This document shows positions 45,581-56,640 of a DNA stretch of 64,000 bases, piece by piece. Made by a program: the position numbers and the translations under genes. This DNA comes from Paralithodes platypus (taxonomy: Eukaryota > Arthropoda > Malacostraca > Decapoda > Lithodidae): NCBI GenBank assembly GCA_032716605.1, contig CM064572.1, positions 42,855,897 to 42,919,896 of the forward strand, given 5' to 3'. Below the pieces are notes generated by a model. It saw only the letters and a list, made by a program, of their open reading frames with translations, did not search any database and was not told where the DNA came from. The first letter of the stretch is position 1; each line of letters starts with the position of its first letter.

Positions 45581-45820
45581 CTTTATTTTATCCCCCCCTC
45601 AGTTACTAACCCATCTGTCCCCTACTAACTTCCTAATCCTGCCACGGACATTAGTTCCAGGGCAGTAGTTCCCTTTCCAATGTTCCCTTACCCACTCTAA
45701 ACCATTGTTTGGACACTTGATCCTCAGTGTTTTGGAGGACAAGCAGCCTAGAAGGGTCACTAGGCCTGTTGTTGCTTGATTTCCTTTGTACTCCTTTGTA
45801 CTCCTTTGTCATTTCCTAGG

Positions 45821-46440
45821 CTGCCTGGCCGAACAGCCCTGAGTCCCTAAAGAAGGCCATAGCCGAGATCGGGCTTTCTCACAGGGCTCTCAAGGAGTGT
45901 AGATTATGTTGTTGGCGTAAGTGATTATGTGGAATGCAGTCTTCTATGATGTGTTTAATAGTATGGGGTGCTGTGTTACATCCAGGACAGGCTTCACCGA
46001 CGGAGTCATCCAGTCTCTTCTAATAGCTCAGACAAGCTGGATGGTGCCCACATCTCAGTCTGGCCAGGTATACTCTGTGCTCGCAAGGAAGGGAGGACTC
46101 AGAAGGATGGATTTCTGGAGGTCGTGCCTGCAGCTGCTTGTTGTCTTTGAGTGACTGGATGGAATGGCGAGTGATATGAGTATGGATGTGCTTATGGAAG
46201 CTGGTTTGGGGTGGGCAAGGAGGAAAGATGACAGTATTTGTGTGTGATACCGTGTGCAGGGTGTTGTTTTGATGTTTCTTGGTGTCTGGGTATACTGCCA
46301 TGTAGTGTAGTGGGTGGTGTTGATTAGTGGAGACTGCAGCCAGGAATTGAGTGCCTCTCATGTTTTAGTGGTCTTTGACTTTGAGGACTTTGGTTTCTTG
46401 ATGTAGGTGATCTGTAGGTGTAGTAGCTGTGCAGCCTGTG
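45821..46440 (-). pseudogene. C-terminal region of a Jockey-like LINE ORF2 (RNase H-side tail)
   Basis: The minus-strand frame 46361-46020 reads THITRHSIQSLKDNKQLQAR, then HRVYLARLRCGHHPACLSY. A stop is followed in the same frame by CPGCNTAPHTIKHIIEDC. LARLRxGHxPxLxSY followed by a C-x2-C-x-H-x-C-like tail is the usual C-terminus of arthropod Jockey/I-type LINEs after RNase H. The RT and catalytic RNase H residues are absent. It adjoins the 3' end of the plus-strand CR1-like element. Plus-strand ORFs over the region are shadows. Confidence 0.7.
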
Positions 46441-46889
46441 ATGATTTACCGGGTAGTTCATTCGATAATAATTATTGATAAATGAAGATTAGTACCAACA
46501 TATAATCGAAGAAAAAAAATCATAAAGAAATATATGTACATATAATTATGTTGTCTGATTTAAATGAAGCCACAGTGAGAGAGACAAATTAATTCCAGAA
46601 CAAGAGACAGATAATAGTGAACATGAAATAAAAAACCCAAATCCAGAAACTTGTGTGAAATAAAAGTAAGTGAGACTGTCTAAGTTTTTGACAAAGTGTG
46701 AATGAGAGAGCAGGAGTTTTGTGAGGTGATGGAAATAGTGTCATTTTAAAGAGACAGTTATTGTGATGGAGAAAATGCGAGTGAAAGACACGGAGTTAGA
46801 CAAAGTTTGTAGAGAGTATGAAAACTGGGAGGGATTGCTTCACACACACACACACACTTGCATACATACACATTATCTTTCACACCCAC
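46441..46889. other. Unassigned DNA ending in a short (CA)n
   Basis: No repeat family or ORF recognised; (CA)n lies near 46841-46858. Confidence 0.4.
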
Positions 46890-46940
46890 ACACCTTGCCT
46901 TAAACCCGCGACTGATTGCATTTTTAAATGAATTACTATA
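46890..46940 (+). mobile_element. CR1-like ORF2 C-terminal tip
   Basis: ALNPRLIAFLNE matches the ASNPRLTAFVNE end of the LINE at 45580. Only about 50 bp is retained. Confidence 0.6.
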
Positions 46941-46974
46941 TTCTCAGATACATCGAGGATCACTTTCCCACCCT

Positions 46975-47292
46975 GGCCTATCCTGTCCTGTCCTATCCTG
47001 TACTGGCCTGTCCTGTCCTGTCCTGTACTGTCCTGTCCTAATCTGTCCTATCCTGTCCTGTCCTGTCCTGTCCTGTCCTGTACTGTCCTGTCCTAATCTG
47101 TCCTAATCTGTCCTGTCCTATCCTGTCCTGTCCTGTCCTGGCCTGGCCTGTCCTGTCCTGTCCTGTCCTGTCCTGTCCTGTCCTGTGCTGTCCTACTCTG
47201 TCCTGTCCTATCCTGTCCTGTCCTGGCCTGGCCTGTCCTGTTCTATCCTGTCCTGTCTTGTCCCGTCCCGTCCTTTCTTGTCGTATCCAATT
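46975..47292. repeat. (CCTGT)n pentanucleotide array
   Basis: Some sixty imperfect CCTGT units, with CCTAT, CCTGG and ACTGT variants. Confidence 0.95.
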
Positions 47293-47369
47293 AAGTGCAA
47301 TCCTACCCTGTCCCCTTTCCTCTTAATTGACCACTTGCGAGTTTCGGGTTATAAGGAAGTTGGAGTCGT

Positions 47370-47485
47370 CTATCTATCAATCTATATATCTATCTATCTA
47401 GCTACCTATATACTCAGGTACATTCCCATATTTTTCTTTATTTTTAGCTGGGGGTGGCCGACTCGAGACAGAGCCGCCGTAATCA
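47370..47485 (-). mobile_element. Z-family LINE 3' end (minus)
   Basis: A (CTAT)n tract, ACTCAGGTACATTCC and GGGGTGGCCGACTCGAGACA equal the inverted 3' end of the Z family. Confidence 0.7.
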
Positions 47486-47800
47486 TCAATATCTAGCCGT
47501 ACCACAGCAATATGTGGACTTGTTATGGATTAAACATGTGTTGAGATTAATTGACTGCACTTATGTCTGTATTATATTTCATGTTTTATTTTTTATTATT
47601 TGTTTGTAATATTTTGATTTTCAGCCATCTCTAGAGGATTTTACTGAATTTATGAATCGATTTTCGGTGTCAATTGGATATTTGGGATCGATTTAAAGTC
47701 TTGAATGCAAGTGGTCTTTCCTAGGTTGAATGATATATTTTTGAGGTAGCGTAGCAATATTAACGTGCAGAAATTCATGTATTCACCTTATTGAAAAGGT
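47486..47800. other. Unassigned AT-rich DNA
   Basis: No feature recognised. Confidence 0.4.
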
Positions 47801-48248
47801 TACCGGGGGTATGGTTAATTTTATGGTCTATTTAATAATTTATATATTTATTAGTTTCGTGTCCTCGCTAGACCTCCACCAAGCTTTAAAAATCATACCC
47901 TAGATCCCCCTTCGAGATAAATGTTTACATTTTTCGGGACGGTTTCTTTCTATGGCTATCGCTAGCCAGAAAAAATCGACACCTAAATGGCACGAATGGT
48001 CCTAATATAATAATAATAAAGGTCCTGGGTTCGAATCCACGGACTGCCACATGTGTTTGTAATATTTCATTAATCGATTTTAGGAGTAAGGTTGGTTGTT
48101 GGATAGAACATAATAATTGACAAAGAAAATGGGTGAAATGTCTTAAAATCGTCAAACTAACGTAACTAACGTCCTAAAATCTCAACACTAATGGGGCTAA
48201 TCATGAGGAAGAAAGGCGACCAGAAAAAAACAACCATTCCCCCCTTAA
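47801..48248 (+). mobile_element. X-family MITE carrying an S-family SINE fragment
   Basis: The left edge reads TTACCGGGGGTATGG and the right edge is TTAA at 48245-48248. The CCGGCCG block is deleted. An S fragment (48005-48115, GGGTTCGAATCCACGG, CCACATGTGTTTG) interrupts the segment between GGCACGAATGGTC and ATTGACAAAG. Confidence 0.75.
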
Positions 48249-48313
48249 GAGTTGCACAATACAAGTTGTTAATATTACCGGAGTAGATTGTATTGTTAAT
48301 ATAGGTGATGCAT

Positions 48314-48812
48314 TTAAGGGAGGTAGGGGTTATTTAGTTGGTCTATTTATTTACTTTTTTTTATCTCTATAGTTGTCTCGCTAGACCTCCAGCAAGCTTA
48401 AAATAAAAACACACCCATGAACCCCTTTCAGATATATTTGTACATTTTCGGTAAAACAAATGTCACGGCGTTTCCTCTTAAACTTACAGGCTTGCTATCA
48501 CTCGCCAGAAAAAAGACATTTAAGACTTTCGGCCCTTTAGTTTGGTTATTTAAAAACTTTACGCCCCATTTCTTTGTCATATTAAGACCTTTCGTGCCAT
48601 TTAGGTGTCGATTGTTTTCCTGGCGAATGATAGTGAGCCTGTAATTTTGGAAGAACCGGACATTTTTCTACCGACAAATTTACAAATTAATCTACAAGGG
48701 GGATCTAATTTTTTTTTTTTTTAAGTTTGATGAAGGTATAGAGAGGAAACTAGAAAACAAAAATAATGAATAAATTAAATAAATCGACCAAAAAGTGAAC
48801 CATGTCCATTAA
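48314..48812. mobile_element. Inverted X dimer (fold-back)
   Basis: The left part (TTAA 48314-48317 to about 48512) is the 5' half of X. From about 48513 to TTAA 48809-48812 X is read in the opposite orientation, from its 3' side back to its 5' end. The arms share CTTGCTATCACTCGCCAG with CTGGCGAATGATAGTGAGC, and AGACCTCCAGCAAGCTTA with AAGTTTGATGAAGGT. Confidence 0.78.
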
Positions 48813-49224
48813 TTATTTGTCCTTTAAGTATGGAGACATCAGCCGCTAAGAGATTATATTTACCGCCAGCTGAAAATTAATTGACTATAGTGATTGTAAG
48901 GGTCAAGGAAGAAGAAGTGGGCCCTTTACTTGGCTAGGGTTTATAATGTTATATTGCCTTCATGGTGCCACCTAACATAATCTACCTGATGTGTATAAAA
49001 TATACACAACAACAAGCCCCAACATAATCTATCTTAATTCAGTCTAGTTGCCGATCTCAATGTGAAAAAGACTCAAAATATCACGAGAAAAAACTTGCTA
49101 ATCGAAAATTGCCGGAAAAAGCGCTCGTGTGACACTGGCTTTACTTGGCTTGGGAAGGAAGAACAAAAATGGAGACATATTTTTTTTTATAATTCTGGAA
49201 AGAGTTCATCGATCAATTGAATGG
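48813..49224. other. Unassigned AT-rich DNA
   Basis: No ORF or repeat family recognised. Confidence 0.4.
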
Positions 49225-49321
49225 GGAGGTAGCCGCTTTTTTGGACTCCTTCTCCCTCATTTTTAGCCCCATTTGTTCTGAGATTTTAAGATGTTCGGCC
49301 CATTAGTTATTGCGATTTTAA
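49225..49321 (-). mobile_element. X-family fragment (3' end, inverted)
   Basis: GGGGAGGTAGCCGC, CTCCCTCATTTTTAGCCCC and GTTCGGCCCATTAG belong to X. It stops at TTAA 49318-49321, where a P MITE begins. Confidence 0.7.
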
Positions 49322-49807
49322 CACCTTTTTCCCCTCTTTGGCGGCGCCGGCCTTAAGTCGGTTGGAGAACCAAGGCCTAAAAAGCGGGGCCTGCCTTAAG
49401 TCGTACGTGATTTTTAGCACATAATCGGCTCTTGAGAGAGAGTCCGAGCGGTGGGAGGAGCGCGGGTGGCCTCTGACCGTTCGGCATGGACCCAGTCCCG
49501 CCACTGACGGTTACATCACATCCCACCACATCCCTGGTCCCGCAATATAGAGTAAAAATTGACGAAATTACTGTATTTTAGGGATTTTCCCTTCGTGTTG
49601 CACGATCATTGCAAGAGAACCCTTGGTCGTACAAGGATGATTCAGGTGTCATTGGAAAGCTCAATTATCGCCCTTTCACAGATATATAATTGTATTATGC
49701 TCTGGCTCTTCTTTATGCATGAGAAAGAGCATGGAATGAAGCTCGTTTAGGGTAAATCTACCCGCTGGGCAGGTAGTAGCGTTACAAAACTAGCCGCTTG
49801 TTGAGTG
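49322..49807 (+). mobile_element. P-family MITE
   Basis: TTAA at 49318-49321 and 49808-49811. CTCTTTGGCGGCGCC at the left and GCCGCTTGTTGAGTG at the right match P ends. The interior shares TTGCACGATCATTGCAAGAG and GGTGTCATTGGAAAGC with other copies. It is the most diverged copy, and its exact left edge is uncertain by about 10 bp. Confidence 0.72.
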
Positions 49808-49811
49808 TTAA

Positions 49812-51010
49812 AGACGCATAGCTGTTGTAAATGTTAGGCAAATACATTTACCTCTTCATTAAGATTAAGCTTTTCTGATAGTGTTCTAGATAACATTGAA
49901 CAATTTTACGCAACTTTGGACTGCCCTCAATGGATTATAGTTGTAAACGGAACAATTAGCTCTCTGACCGAATAAACAGTTCATTCCTAAGCTAACTAAA
50001 ATCATCTAATGGAAACTACAATCTAATGAAGAAAGATAGTATCGTACTGACAGGTTAAATCTATCGTCCACATCGTATATCTCAACCCCATAACCATAAC
50101 GGATCTTTCCTAAGATTAAAACACTTGTCTAATCAAAGCCAGAAGATCGGGAGATTAGTCAATGTATCCTCTGAATCAAATATCTCAATGAACCCCGTGA
50201 CCATTCCAAATCCTTCCAAAAATTAATACAATCGTCTAATGATGGCCAGAATAGAGGAAGATATATAGTAACGAAATATTCCTAAGCTGAATATTCTATC
50301 TATCTATCTATCTATATGCTCAGGCCCAATCCCCATTTTGGGGGTAGCCGACTCAAGACAGAGCAAGAACAGGGAAAACACAAAAACAACATAAAACAAA
50401 AAATAAACACAGATAAAAAACACAAACTCACACATCCAGGTCACCCAGGAGAAGACCCAGAGACCAGGGTTACCAAGGTCGCTCCAGCACTCCCCCGGCC
50501 CCTGACCACCCGGAGAGGTTCCGATCTCGGCAGGCAGACATGCAGCGGAGCCAAAGCCACAAGCCCTCCCACCACACTTCCAGGCACACCCTTCATATTA
50601 ATCGTCTCCCCTGAATATTATCGTCGAATAATAACCATAACAATTATATAATATATATATAATATATATATAGTAACAACCCCTTCCTAAACTGAAGAAT
50701 AATTTAATGATAGCCAGAACAAAGGGAGATATATATAATAGCAGACCCGTCATATACTGAATACAATTTCATATCAAGTACCATAATCAAGGAAGATGTG
50801 GAGTAACAAACCCTTCCTGACAAAAATCGTCTAATGATAATCAGAAAGAGATATATAAACTAACTAACGCTTCCTATACTGAAAAAGAAATATTCTACTG
50901 ATTGCCATAATCAAGGGAGATGTGGAGTAGCAAACCCTTCCTAAACTGGAGAAAAAAACTAACAAAAGCCATAATATATAGCAACACAACTTTCCTAAAC
51001 TGAATAAAAT
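49812..51010. repeat. Diverged Y-like tandem sequence
   Basis: Loose ~80-90-bp units contain CCTTCCTAAACTGAA, ATCGTCTAATGAT, GCCAGAA and GGGAGATAT (for example near 50225, 50680, 50800, 50930). These words resemble the Y interior. The Z-type insertion at 50290-50610 interrupts it. Confidence 0.5.
50290..50610 (-). mobile_element. Z-family LINE 3' UTR (minus)
   Basis: (CTAT)n at the left is the tail. The rest is the inverse of 32690-33050, sharing GCTCAGGCCCAATCCCC, CCCAGGAGAAGACCCAGAGA and GATCTCGGCAGGCAGACAT. Confidence 0.85.
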
Positions 51011-51093
51011 TTAACAAAGCCATACTCAAGGGAGGTATGTGGAGTAAACAGGCGTCGGGTGCATAATTCTCGACTTACGCATTATGATTCCTC
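51011..51093 (+). repeat. 83-bp tandem unit, left copy, beside X
   Basis: TTAACAAAGCC...CTCAAGGGAG...GGAGTAAACAGG...TCTCGACTTACGCATT matches 51451-51533. The X element lies exactly between the two. Confidence 0.85.
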
Positions 51094-51454
51094 TTAAGGG
51101 GTTAGTGGCTGTTTTGTTGGTCTATTCATTCATTATATTTTAGTTTCCTCGCCAGACCTCCCTCAATGTTTTTAAAAACACACCCTAGACCCTTCCTCAA
51201 GATAAGTTTGTTCATATTTCGGTAGAAAAATGTCCCGGTCGGAGGCTGGTTCCTTTAAAATTACAGGCTCGCTATCGCTCGCCAGAAAAAAATTGACACC
51301 TAAGTGGCACGATAGCTATTAAAATTGACAACAAAATGGAGCGAAAGGTGTTAAAATCAGCAAACTAATGGGCCGAGCTTCTTAAAATCTCAAAACTAAT
51401 GGGGCTATACACGATCGAAAAAGGGGTCCAGAAAAACGACCAATCTCCCCTTAA
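51094..51454 (+). mobile_element. X-family MITE (complete) at a tandem-unit junction
   Basis: TTAA at 51094-51097 and 51451-51454. Ends GGGGTTAGTGGCTG and, inverted, GGGGAGATTGGTCG. The full body is present, including TCCCGGTCGGAGGCTGG and GGCTCGCTATCGCTCGCCAG. Confidence 0.87.
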
Positions 51455-51533
51455 CAAAATCCATAATCAAGGGAGATATTTTGTGGAGTAAACAGGGGTT
51501 GGGTGTATAATCTCGACTTACGCATTCTGATTC
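51451..51533 (+). repeat. 83-bp tandem unit, right copy
   Basis: Partner of 51011-51093; it begins at the TTAA that closes X. Confidence 0.85.
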
Positions 51534-51579
51534 CCTGGCAGCTGTGATGGAAAGACGGAAAATCCGGAAGGGCATAGGA

Positions 51580-51785
51580 GAGAGAGAGAGAGTGAGAGTG
51601 AGTTGAGTGAGAGAGAGTTAAAGTAAGGGTTGAATGAGAGAGAGAGATAGAGAGATTCACTAACTATATAGGATCCAAACAATATGGCGCATTATTCTAC
51701 TAGAAATTGCAGAATATAGATAAAGAGAGAGAGAGAGTTACAAGGAACAGTTAGTATCTCAGAGACCTTGCGGTGCATTCCGAGG
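51580..51785. other. GA-rich simple sequence
   Basis: (GA)n and GAGTGAGA tracts with short unique DNA between. Confidence 0.7.
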
Positions 51786-52260
51786 GGAGGTGTGGTGGAG
51801 TGGTCATGCCACTGGATTGGTAATCCAATGGACCCGGGTTCAAATCCCGATATGTCAATGGGAAGATATTATTGGGATTGAATTTGTGCTGTACCTAGTA
51901 TCAGTGCATTACCACAAAGCCCACCGAAATGCCAAAAAAATACCCTCATTGTTCCCTGATTAAATAACACTGTATGAATATTCCCATATTCAAAATATGT
52001 TACAGGGGGACAATGCCTAGTGAGTTCACTGCTCAATAGGTGGCGTTCTGAGAGTGAGGGTCTGAGTCTGGAGGGTGAGACGGTGAAGCACCTGAGCGAA
52101 GCAACCGGCCGCTTCAGAGATGGAGCTGTTTCGAGCCATGATGGTTGCTTCACATGTCTCACTCCCCAGACTGGAACAAGGCCTCACGGGCTTCACCGTG
52201 TTGAGCGGTGGAATGTACAGGCTCTCAGCCTATGCCCGAGAGGGAGTAGTTGGAATATAG

Positions 52261-52293
<33 letters not shown>
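51786..52293 (+). mobile_element. tRNA-derived SINE, about 510 bp, with poly(A) tail
   Basis: The head (51786-51856) has GGTGTGGTGGAGTGGTCATG as A-box region, an anticodon-arm-like TGGATTGGTAATCCA (GGT, threonine type), and a GGGTTCAAATCCC B box. A ~400-bp body follows, then an A run of more than 30 at 52260-52293. The body is of unknown origin. Confidence 0.72.
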
Positions 52294-52296
<3 letters not shown>

Positions 52297-52347
52297 GAGG
52301 AGATACTCGAAGTGGAAGGAGAGACACTGTTCAGTGCACTACACTCT

Positions 52348-53363
52348 TTACAGAGTGTGCAAAATACTATCTACTCTCTTCTTGAACTGCTCTACTGAAG
52401 AACTATTTACAACTTCGGAGGGAAGTTTGTTCCAGGTAGAACAGATCTTATATGTGATAAAGTTTCCACAGATACTAGTGCTGAACCTTTTCAATTCTAA
52501 TTTCCAGCCATGGTTGCATGTTGTATTCATATTGAGGCTAAACATTTTGCTATAACCCACATTGTCAAACCCATTAAGTATTTTAAAAACTTCAATGAGC
52601 TGACCTCGTAGTCTGTGGGTCTCTAACAGGAAGATATCAAGAACTCTCAACCGGTGCTAATAGCCAATTCTTCTAAGCGATGGAATAAGTTGTGCAGCCC
52701 TAGCTTGTACTCTTTCTAGTCGCTCTATATCTTTCCTGAGTGCTGGAGACCAGAATTGAACAGCATACTCCAGGAGAGGCCGTATTAGAGCGTTGTAAAG
52801 TGTGAGGACTATTTCCTTATTGCTATACTTAAATTGCCTCTTAATATGGCCCAATCATTTCTGAGCTTTCTTCTTTACTTCAATGCACTGCTTGGAAAAC
52901 TTTAGGTCACTGCTAATCAGAAAACCCAAATCCTTTGCCAAGTCAGTCACTTCCATAGATATTCCCAATAGTGAAGAGCCTGAATTGGGGTTTGCTTGGC
53001 CGATATGCATCACCTTGCACTTTTCCAAGTTTAGAGGCATCTACCATGTTTCCGACCTTTCACCCAGTCTGTTGAGGTCTATCCTGAGCTATTCAACCCC
53101 TTTGGCCCTTTGGGGTCTTTCACATTCATTCCAAGCTTTATGTCATCTGCAAACTTGGAGATCACACATAACAGACCAATATCGATGTAATTGACACATA
53201 TGATAAACAGAAGTGGGCCAAGGACAGATCCCTGTGGAACTCCAGAAGTGACTGAAGTCCACTCAGAAGAAACACCATTGATTACCACTCGTTGTTGTCT
53301 ACCTGTTAGCCAACTTTCTATCCAATTTGTGACCTCTGTATTGATACCTAGCGCACTCACTTT
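52348..53363 (-). pseudogene. 5'-truncated CR1/Jockey-like LINE reverse transcriptase (second family)
   Basis: The minus-strand pieces carry NWIESWLTGRQQRVVING, GVPQGSVLGPLLF (motif B), KFADDIKLGMNV (motif C), EKCKVMHIG, NALIRPLLEYAVQFW, LERVQARAAQLIPSLR and a C-terminal WNKLPSEVVNSSSVEQFKK. The order is that of CR1-like LINEs, but the sequence is clearly diverged from the abundant family at 41393. It is cut at 53363, where a (GA)n tract begins, and is broken into at least four frames. No endonuclease is present. Confidence 0.85.
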
Positions 53364-53534
53364 TGAGAGAGAGAGAGAGAGAGAAGTGTCTCTGTATGTG
53401 TGTGTGGGGAGGGGGGGGGGGGGGGAATGAGGCAGACGTCATATTGAGATCCTCTTTCCTTTACTGCTTGAGAGTGAGTGAGAGGGGCAGGTGAGAAAGA
53501 ACCTTCTGTAAGTATGACTGAAATATTATGGGAC
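53364..53534. repeat. (GA)n and poly(G)
   Basis: (GA)n at 53365-53383 and a G-rich run at 53408-53426. Confidence 0.85.
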
Positions 53535-53720
53535 TCATACCCCCCTGGGGATAAGGGATTAGAATATGCCCCATGTGCCTTCTGCGTGTCATAAGAGGCG
53601 ACTAAAGAGGTTGGGTTGGTGGGCTTACGACCCCCACCCGTGAAAAATGCTTAAGCAACGAAAAACGAACGAATGGCCTCGGATGCACACGGACCCTGTG
53701 TTGATGAACCCTGAACGACT

Positions 53721-54200
53721 ATGGACAATCTTACGGACAATCTTACGGACAATCTTAGAATAGCAACATGGAATGTGAGAGGCATGAATGATGACACAAA
53801 TGGGAGAGAGGTCCTGGAAGTGTTAGTGAATGCCAGGCTGGATGTATGTGGAATGACGGAGACCAAGTGGAGGGGTACAGATGTGGGAGTGTGGAATGGG
53901 TGTGTGTGCTGGAGTGAGTGAGGGAGCAGCGAGAGAAGGTGCGTGTTTGTTTGTATGTAACAAATGGAAGGAGTGCATAAGAGACTATGGGTCTGTGCGT
54001 TCAGGGATTGTGTGGGTGAGAATGAAAGTAGGAATACAAACGTGGGTGATTGTGTGTGTGTATGCTCCGACAGAGGACAAACTTGTAAGAAAGAAAGAGG
54101 AGTTCTGGGGGAATGTGGAGTCGTGCCTGGATAAGTTTGACAAGAACGAAAGAATATTTCTGATTGAGATATGAATGGGAAAGTGGGTGATAGGAAAGTT
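53721..54200 (+). pseudogene. RTE-like endonuclease domain (frameshifted)
   Basis: It starts at ATG 53721 with three TDNL repeats produced by a 12-bp tandem duplication. The catalytic pattern follows: RIATWNVRGMND (N), CGMTETKWRG (E), then after a shift near 53900 WVIVCVYAPTED. A one-base loss near 54166 disrupts the conserved GDxNG box just before MNGKVGDR. This type of endonuclease nicks target DNA to prime reverse transcription. Confidence 0.82.
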
Positions 54201-56640
54201 GATGTAGTGATGGGAGGGTGCAGGGGGTTACCGTCAGAGGTGAATGGGAATGGCAGTGCAATTGTGGACGTATGTGTGGGGAGGAGGTTGTGGATAGCCA
54301 ACACCTTCTTCCGACATAGAATGATACACAGGTACACATGGAAAGTGGTGTGCGAGATCAAGGATAAGGATAAGACAGTGGTGGAACGAAAGGCACTGAT
54401 TGATTATATGTGTGTGGATGAACGAATGAATGAATCTGTGCTGGATGCTAGGGTGTATAGGGGTATTGGAGGGGGTCTGTCTGATTATTATGTAGTAGTA
54501 GCTAAAATTAGGATACAAAAGAAGTGGATGAGGAGAGCTGGAGGGAGGCGAGAGGAATGTGGAATGGCGAGGAGGGTCGAGAGGCTACAGGAGGAGGAAA
54601 TCAGGGAAGAGTACAGGAGAGCAGTAGAAAGACGACTAGGTGGGCTCGACTTGGAATATATGGAGGAAGTGGAGGAGATGAGCAAGGTGTTTAAGGAAGA
54701 TATCTGCGCAGCGTGTGAGGAGGTGTGTGGAGTAAGGAGAAGAGGGAGGAGAGTGAAAGGTACAGCTTGGTGGACAGAAGAGGTAAAAACAGCTGTGGAA
54801 GACAAGAAGAAAGCGTATAGAGAGTGGTTGGGTAGTAGTGGGAATGAAGATTTGGAGAGTCAGAAACGAGCGAGATACGTGGAGAGAGAGTGGTGAAGAG
54901 AATAGTGAAGGAAAGTAAGAGAAGAGTAGATGAGGAATTTGGAAGGAATCTGAGTGTAAAATGGAGGGAGTGTAAGAAACTGTTCTGGAAAGAAGTCAAG
55001 AAAGTTAGGGAAGGGAGCAAGGGAAACAGTAAGGGTGTGAAAGATAAGAATGGGAGAATGCTAGCCGAGAAGCAAGAGAGAGTCGTAAGATGGAGGAAGT
55101 ACTTCAACGAGTTGCCTAATGTAAGGAATGAAGCACCACCAAACATAGTTGGATGGGTAATGGGAGGGAGAAGAGGAGAAGTAGTGGAGGCAGAGGTGGG
55201 GATCAGGAGGTCAGAAGTGTGGGAAGCCATGAAAAGAGTGAAGTTGGGGAAAGCACCAGGAACAGATGGAGTGTGTGGGGAAATGTTGAGGTATGGTGGT
55301 GAGATAGTGATAGAATGGGTATGGAAAATGTGCAAACTATCGTGGGAGAATGGGAGTTCACCTGATGACTGGAAGACAGGCATAATAGTCCCCCTATATA
55401 AGGGCAAAGGGGAAAGAGGAGTGTGTGGTAACCACCGAGGAATATGTCTTCTAAGCGTAGTAGGGAAGGTGTACAGTAGGGTAGTGATTGAGAGAGTGAG
55501 AGTGAGAACGGAAGGGAAGAGGATGTGTAGATCAGATCTTTACCCTAAATTGTGGAGAAATATCTGGAGAAGCAACAAAAGTTGTATGTTGTGTTTATGG
55601 ACTTGGAGAAGGCCTATGACAGAATGGATAGAAAAGGCATGTGGACAGTACTTAGAATATACAGAGTAGATGGCAAGTTGCTGAAAGCAGTGAAGAGCAT
55701 GTATGAGGGTGCAATGGCGGCAGTACATGGAGAATGAGCAGAGCGACTTCTTTGACCTGTATGTTGGGTTGAAACTGGGGTGTGTGATGTCCCCGTGGTT
55801 GTTTACTGTATATATTGATGGAGTCATGAAAGAAATACAAGGAAGAGCAGTGGATGTTGGTGTATTGCTGATAAGGGAGGAAAATGAGTGGAAGCTGCCT
55901 GTACTGTTTGCTGATACAGTTCTGATGAGCGATAATGAATGGGAGTTGCAGGGCCTGATAAATTCGTTTGGAACAGTGTGCGAAAAACGGAATCTGATGG
56001 TAAATGCGGGGAAGAGCAAGGTTATGGTTTTCAAGAGGGGTGAAGCCACAGAGTGTGAGGTGAACTTGAACGGTCAGGCTATGGAGATTGTCAGCTCATT
56101 TAAGTATCTGGGCAGTGGGTTGAGTAAAGATTTGACTATGGATGAAGAAGTGCGGGAGAGGGTGCAACAGGGGAAGAGGGTTGTAGGAATGCTGAAAGCA
56201 GTAACAAGAAATAGGGTGGTCAGTATGGAAGTGAAGAAGTCCTGGCACGACAGTGTGGAAATCCCGACACTGACTTACGGAAGCGAAGCATGAACGTTTG
56301 AGAAGAGACTCAGACCAAGAGTGAGAGGGGTGGAAATATGTTACTTGAAAAGTGCGTGCAGAGTTACATGGAGGGATAGACAGACGAATGAGGAAGTAAG
56401 AAGGAGGTGTGGTTGTGCAGGTAGATGTAATGGAAAGTGTGAAAAGGAACAACTTGAGATGGTTCGGCCATATGGAACCTATGGGAAGCGAGAGAATGAC
56501 TAAGAAGGTGTACAAGAGCAAGGTGGAAGGACAGAGGGAGAGGCAGACCGAAAGAGAGGTGGAAGGATGTAGTGAGGAAGTATATGGATGAAGGCATTGC
56601 TGGTTGGGAGGAGGGGCGTCGACTGACTGGGGACAGAGGT
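54171..56640 (+). pseudogene. RTE-like linker, reverse transcriptase and C-terminal domain (frameshifted)
   Basis: Frames 54171-54896, 54890-55510, 55552-55737, 55703-56293 and 56321-56591 follow one another. Landmarks are LSDYYVVVAKI (end of the endonuclease), KLGKAPGTDGVCGEMLR, WKTGIIVPLYKGKG, VVFMDLEKAYDRMD (RT motif A), LKLGCVMSPWLFTVYIDG (motif B, with L where Q is usual) and LFADTVLMS (motif C). The second aspartate of motif C is lost by an in-frame deletion. NLMVNAGKSKVMVF and FKYLGSGLS follow. Besides the shifts, motif C alone would inactivate polymerisation. Confidence 0.85.

Larger units (their letters stand above)
41393..45808 (+). mobile_element. Near full-length CR1-like LINE
   Basis: Order: short 5' UTR, ORF1 with an SGNH esterase-like domain, ORF2 with endonuclease and RT, a 3' UTR, and a terminal ACTCCTTTGT repeat (about 45785-45808). 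Truncated relatives are at 15152, 16583, 35280, 41176, 46890 and 57612. A SINE interrupts ORF2 at 43459-43700. Several frameshifts and stops mean this copy is not active. Confidence 0.88.

Noticed and set aside
51786..51856. Functional threonine tRNA gene
   Set aside because: Stem pairing is poor and it is followed by a long body and poly(A), as in a SINE.
53651..55407. Long minus-strand ORFs opposite the RTE-like LINE
   Set aside because: They are shadows of the purine-rich plus-strand coding sequence.
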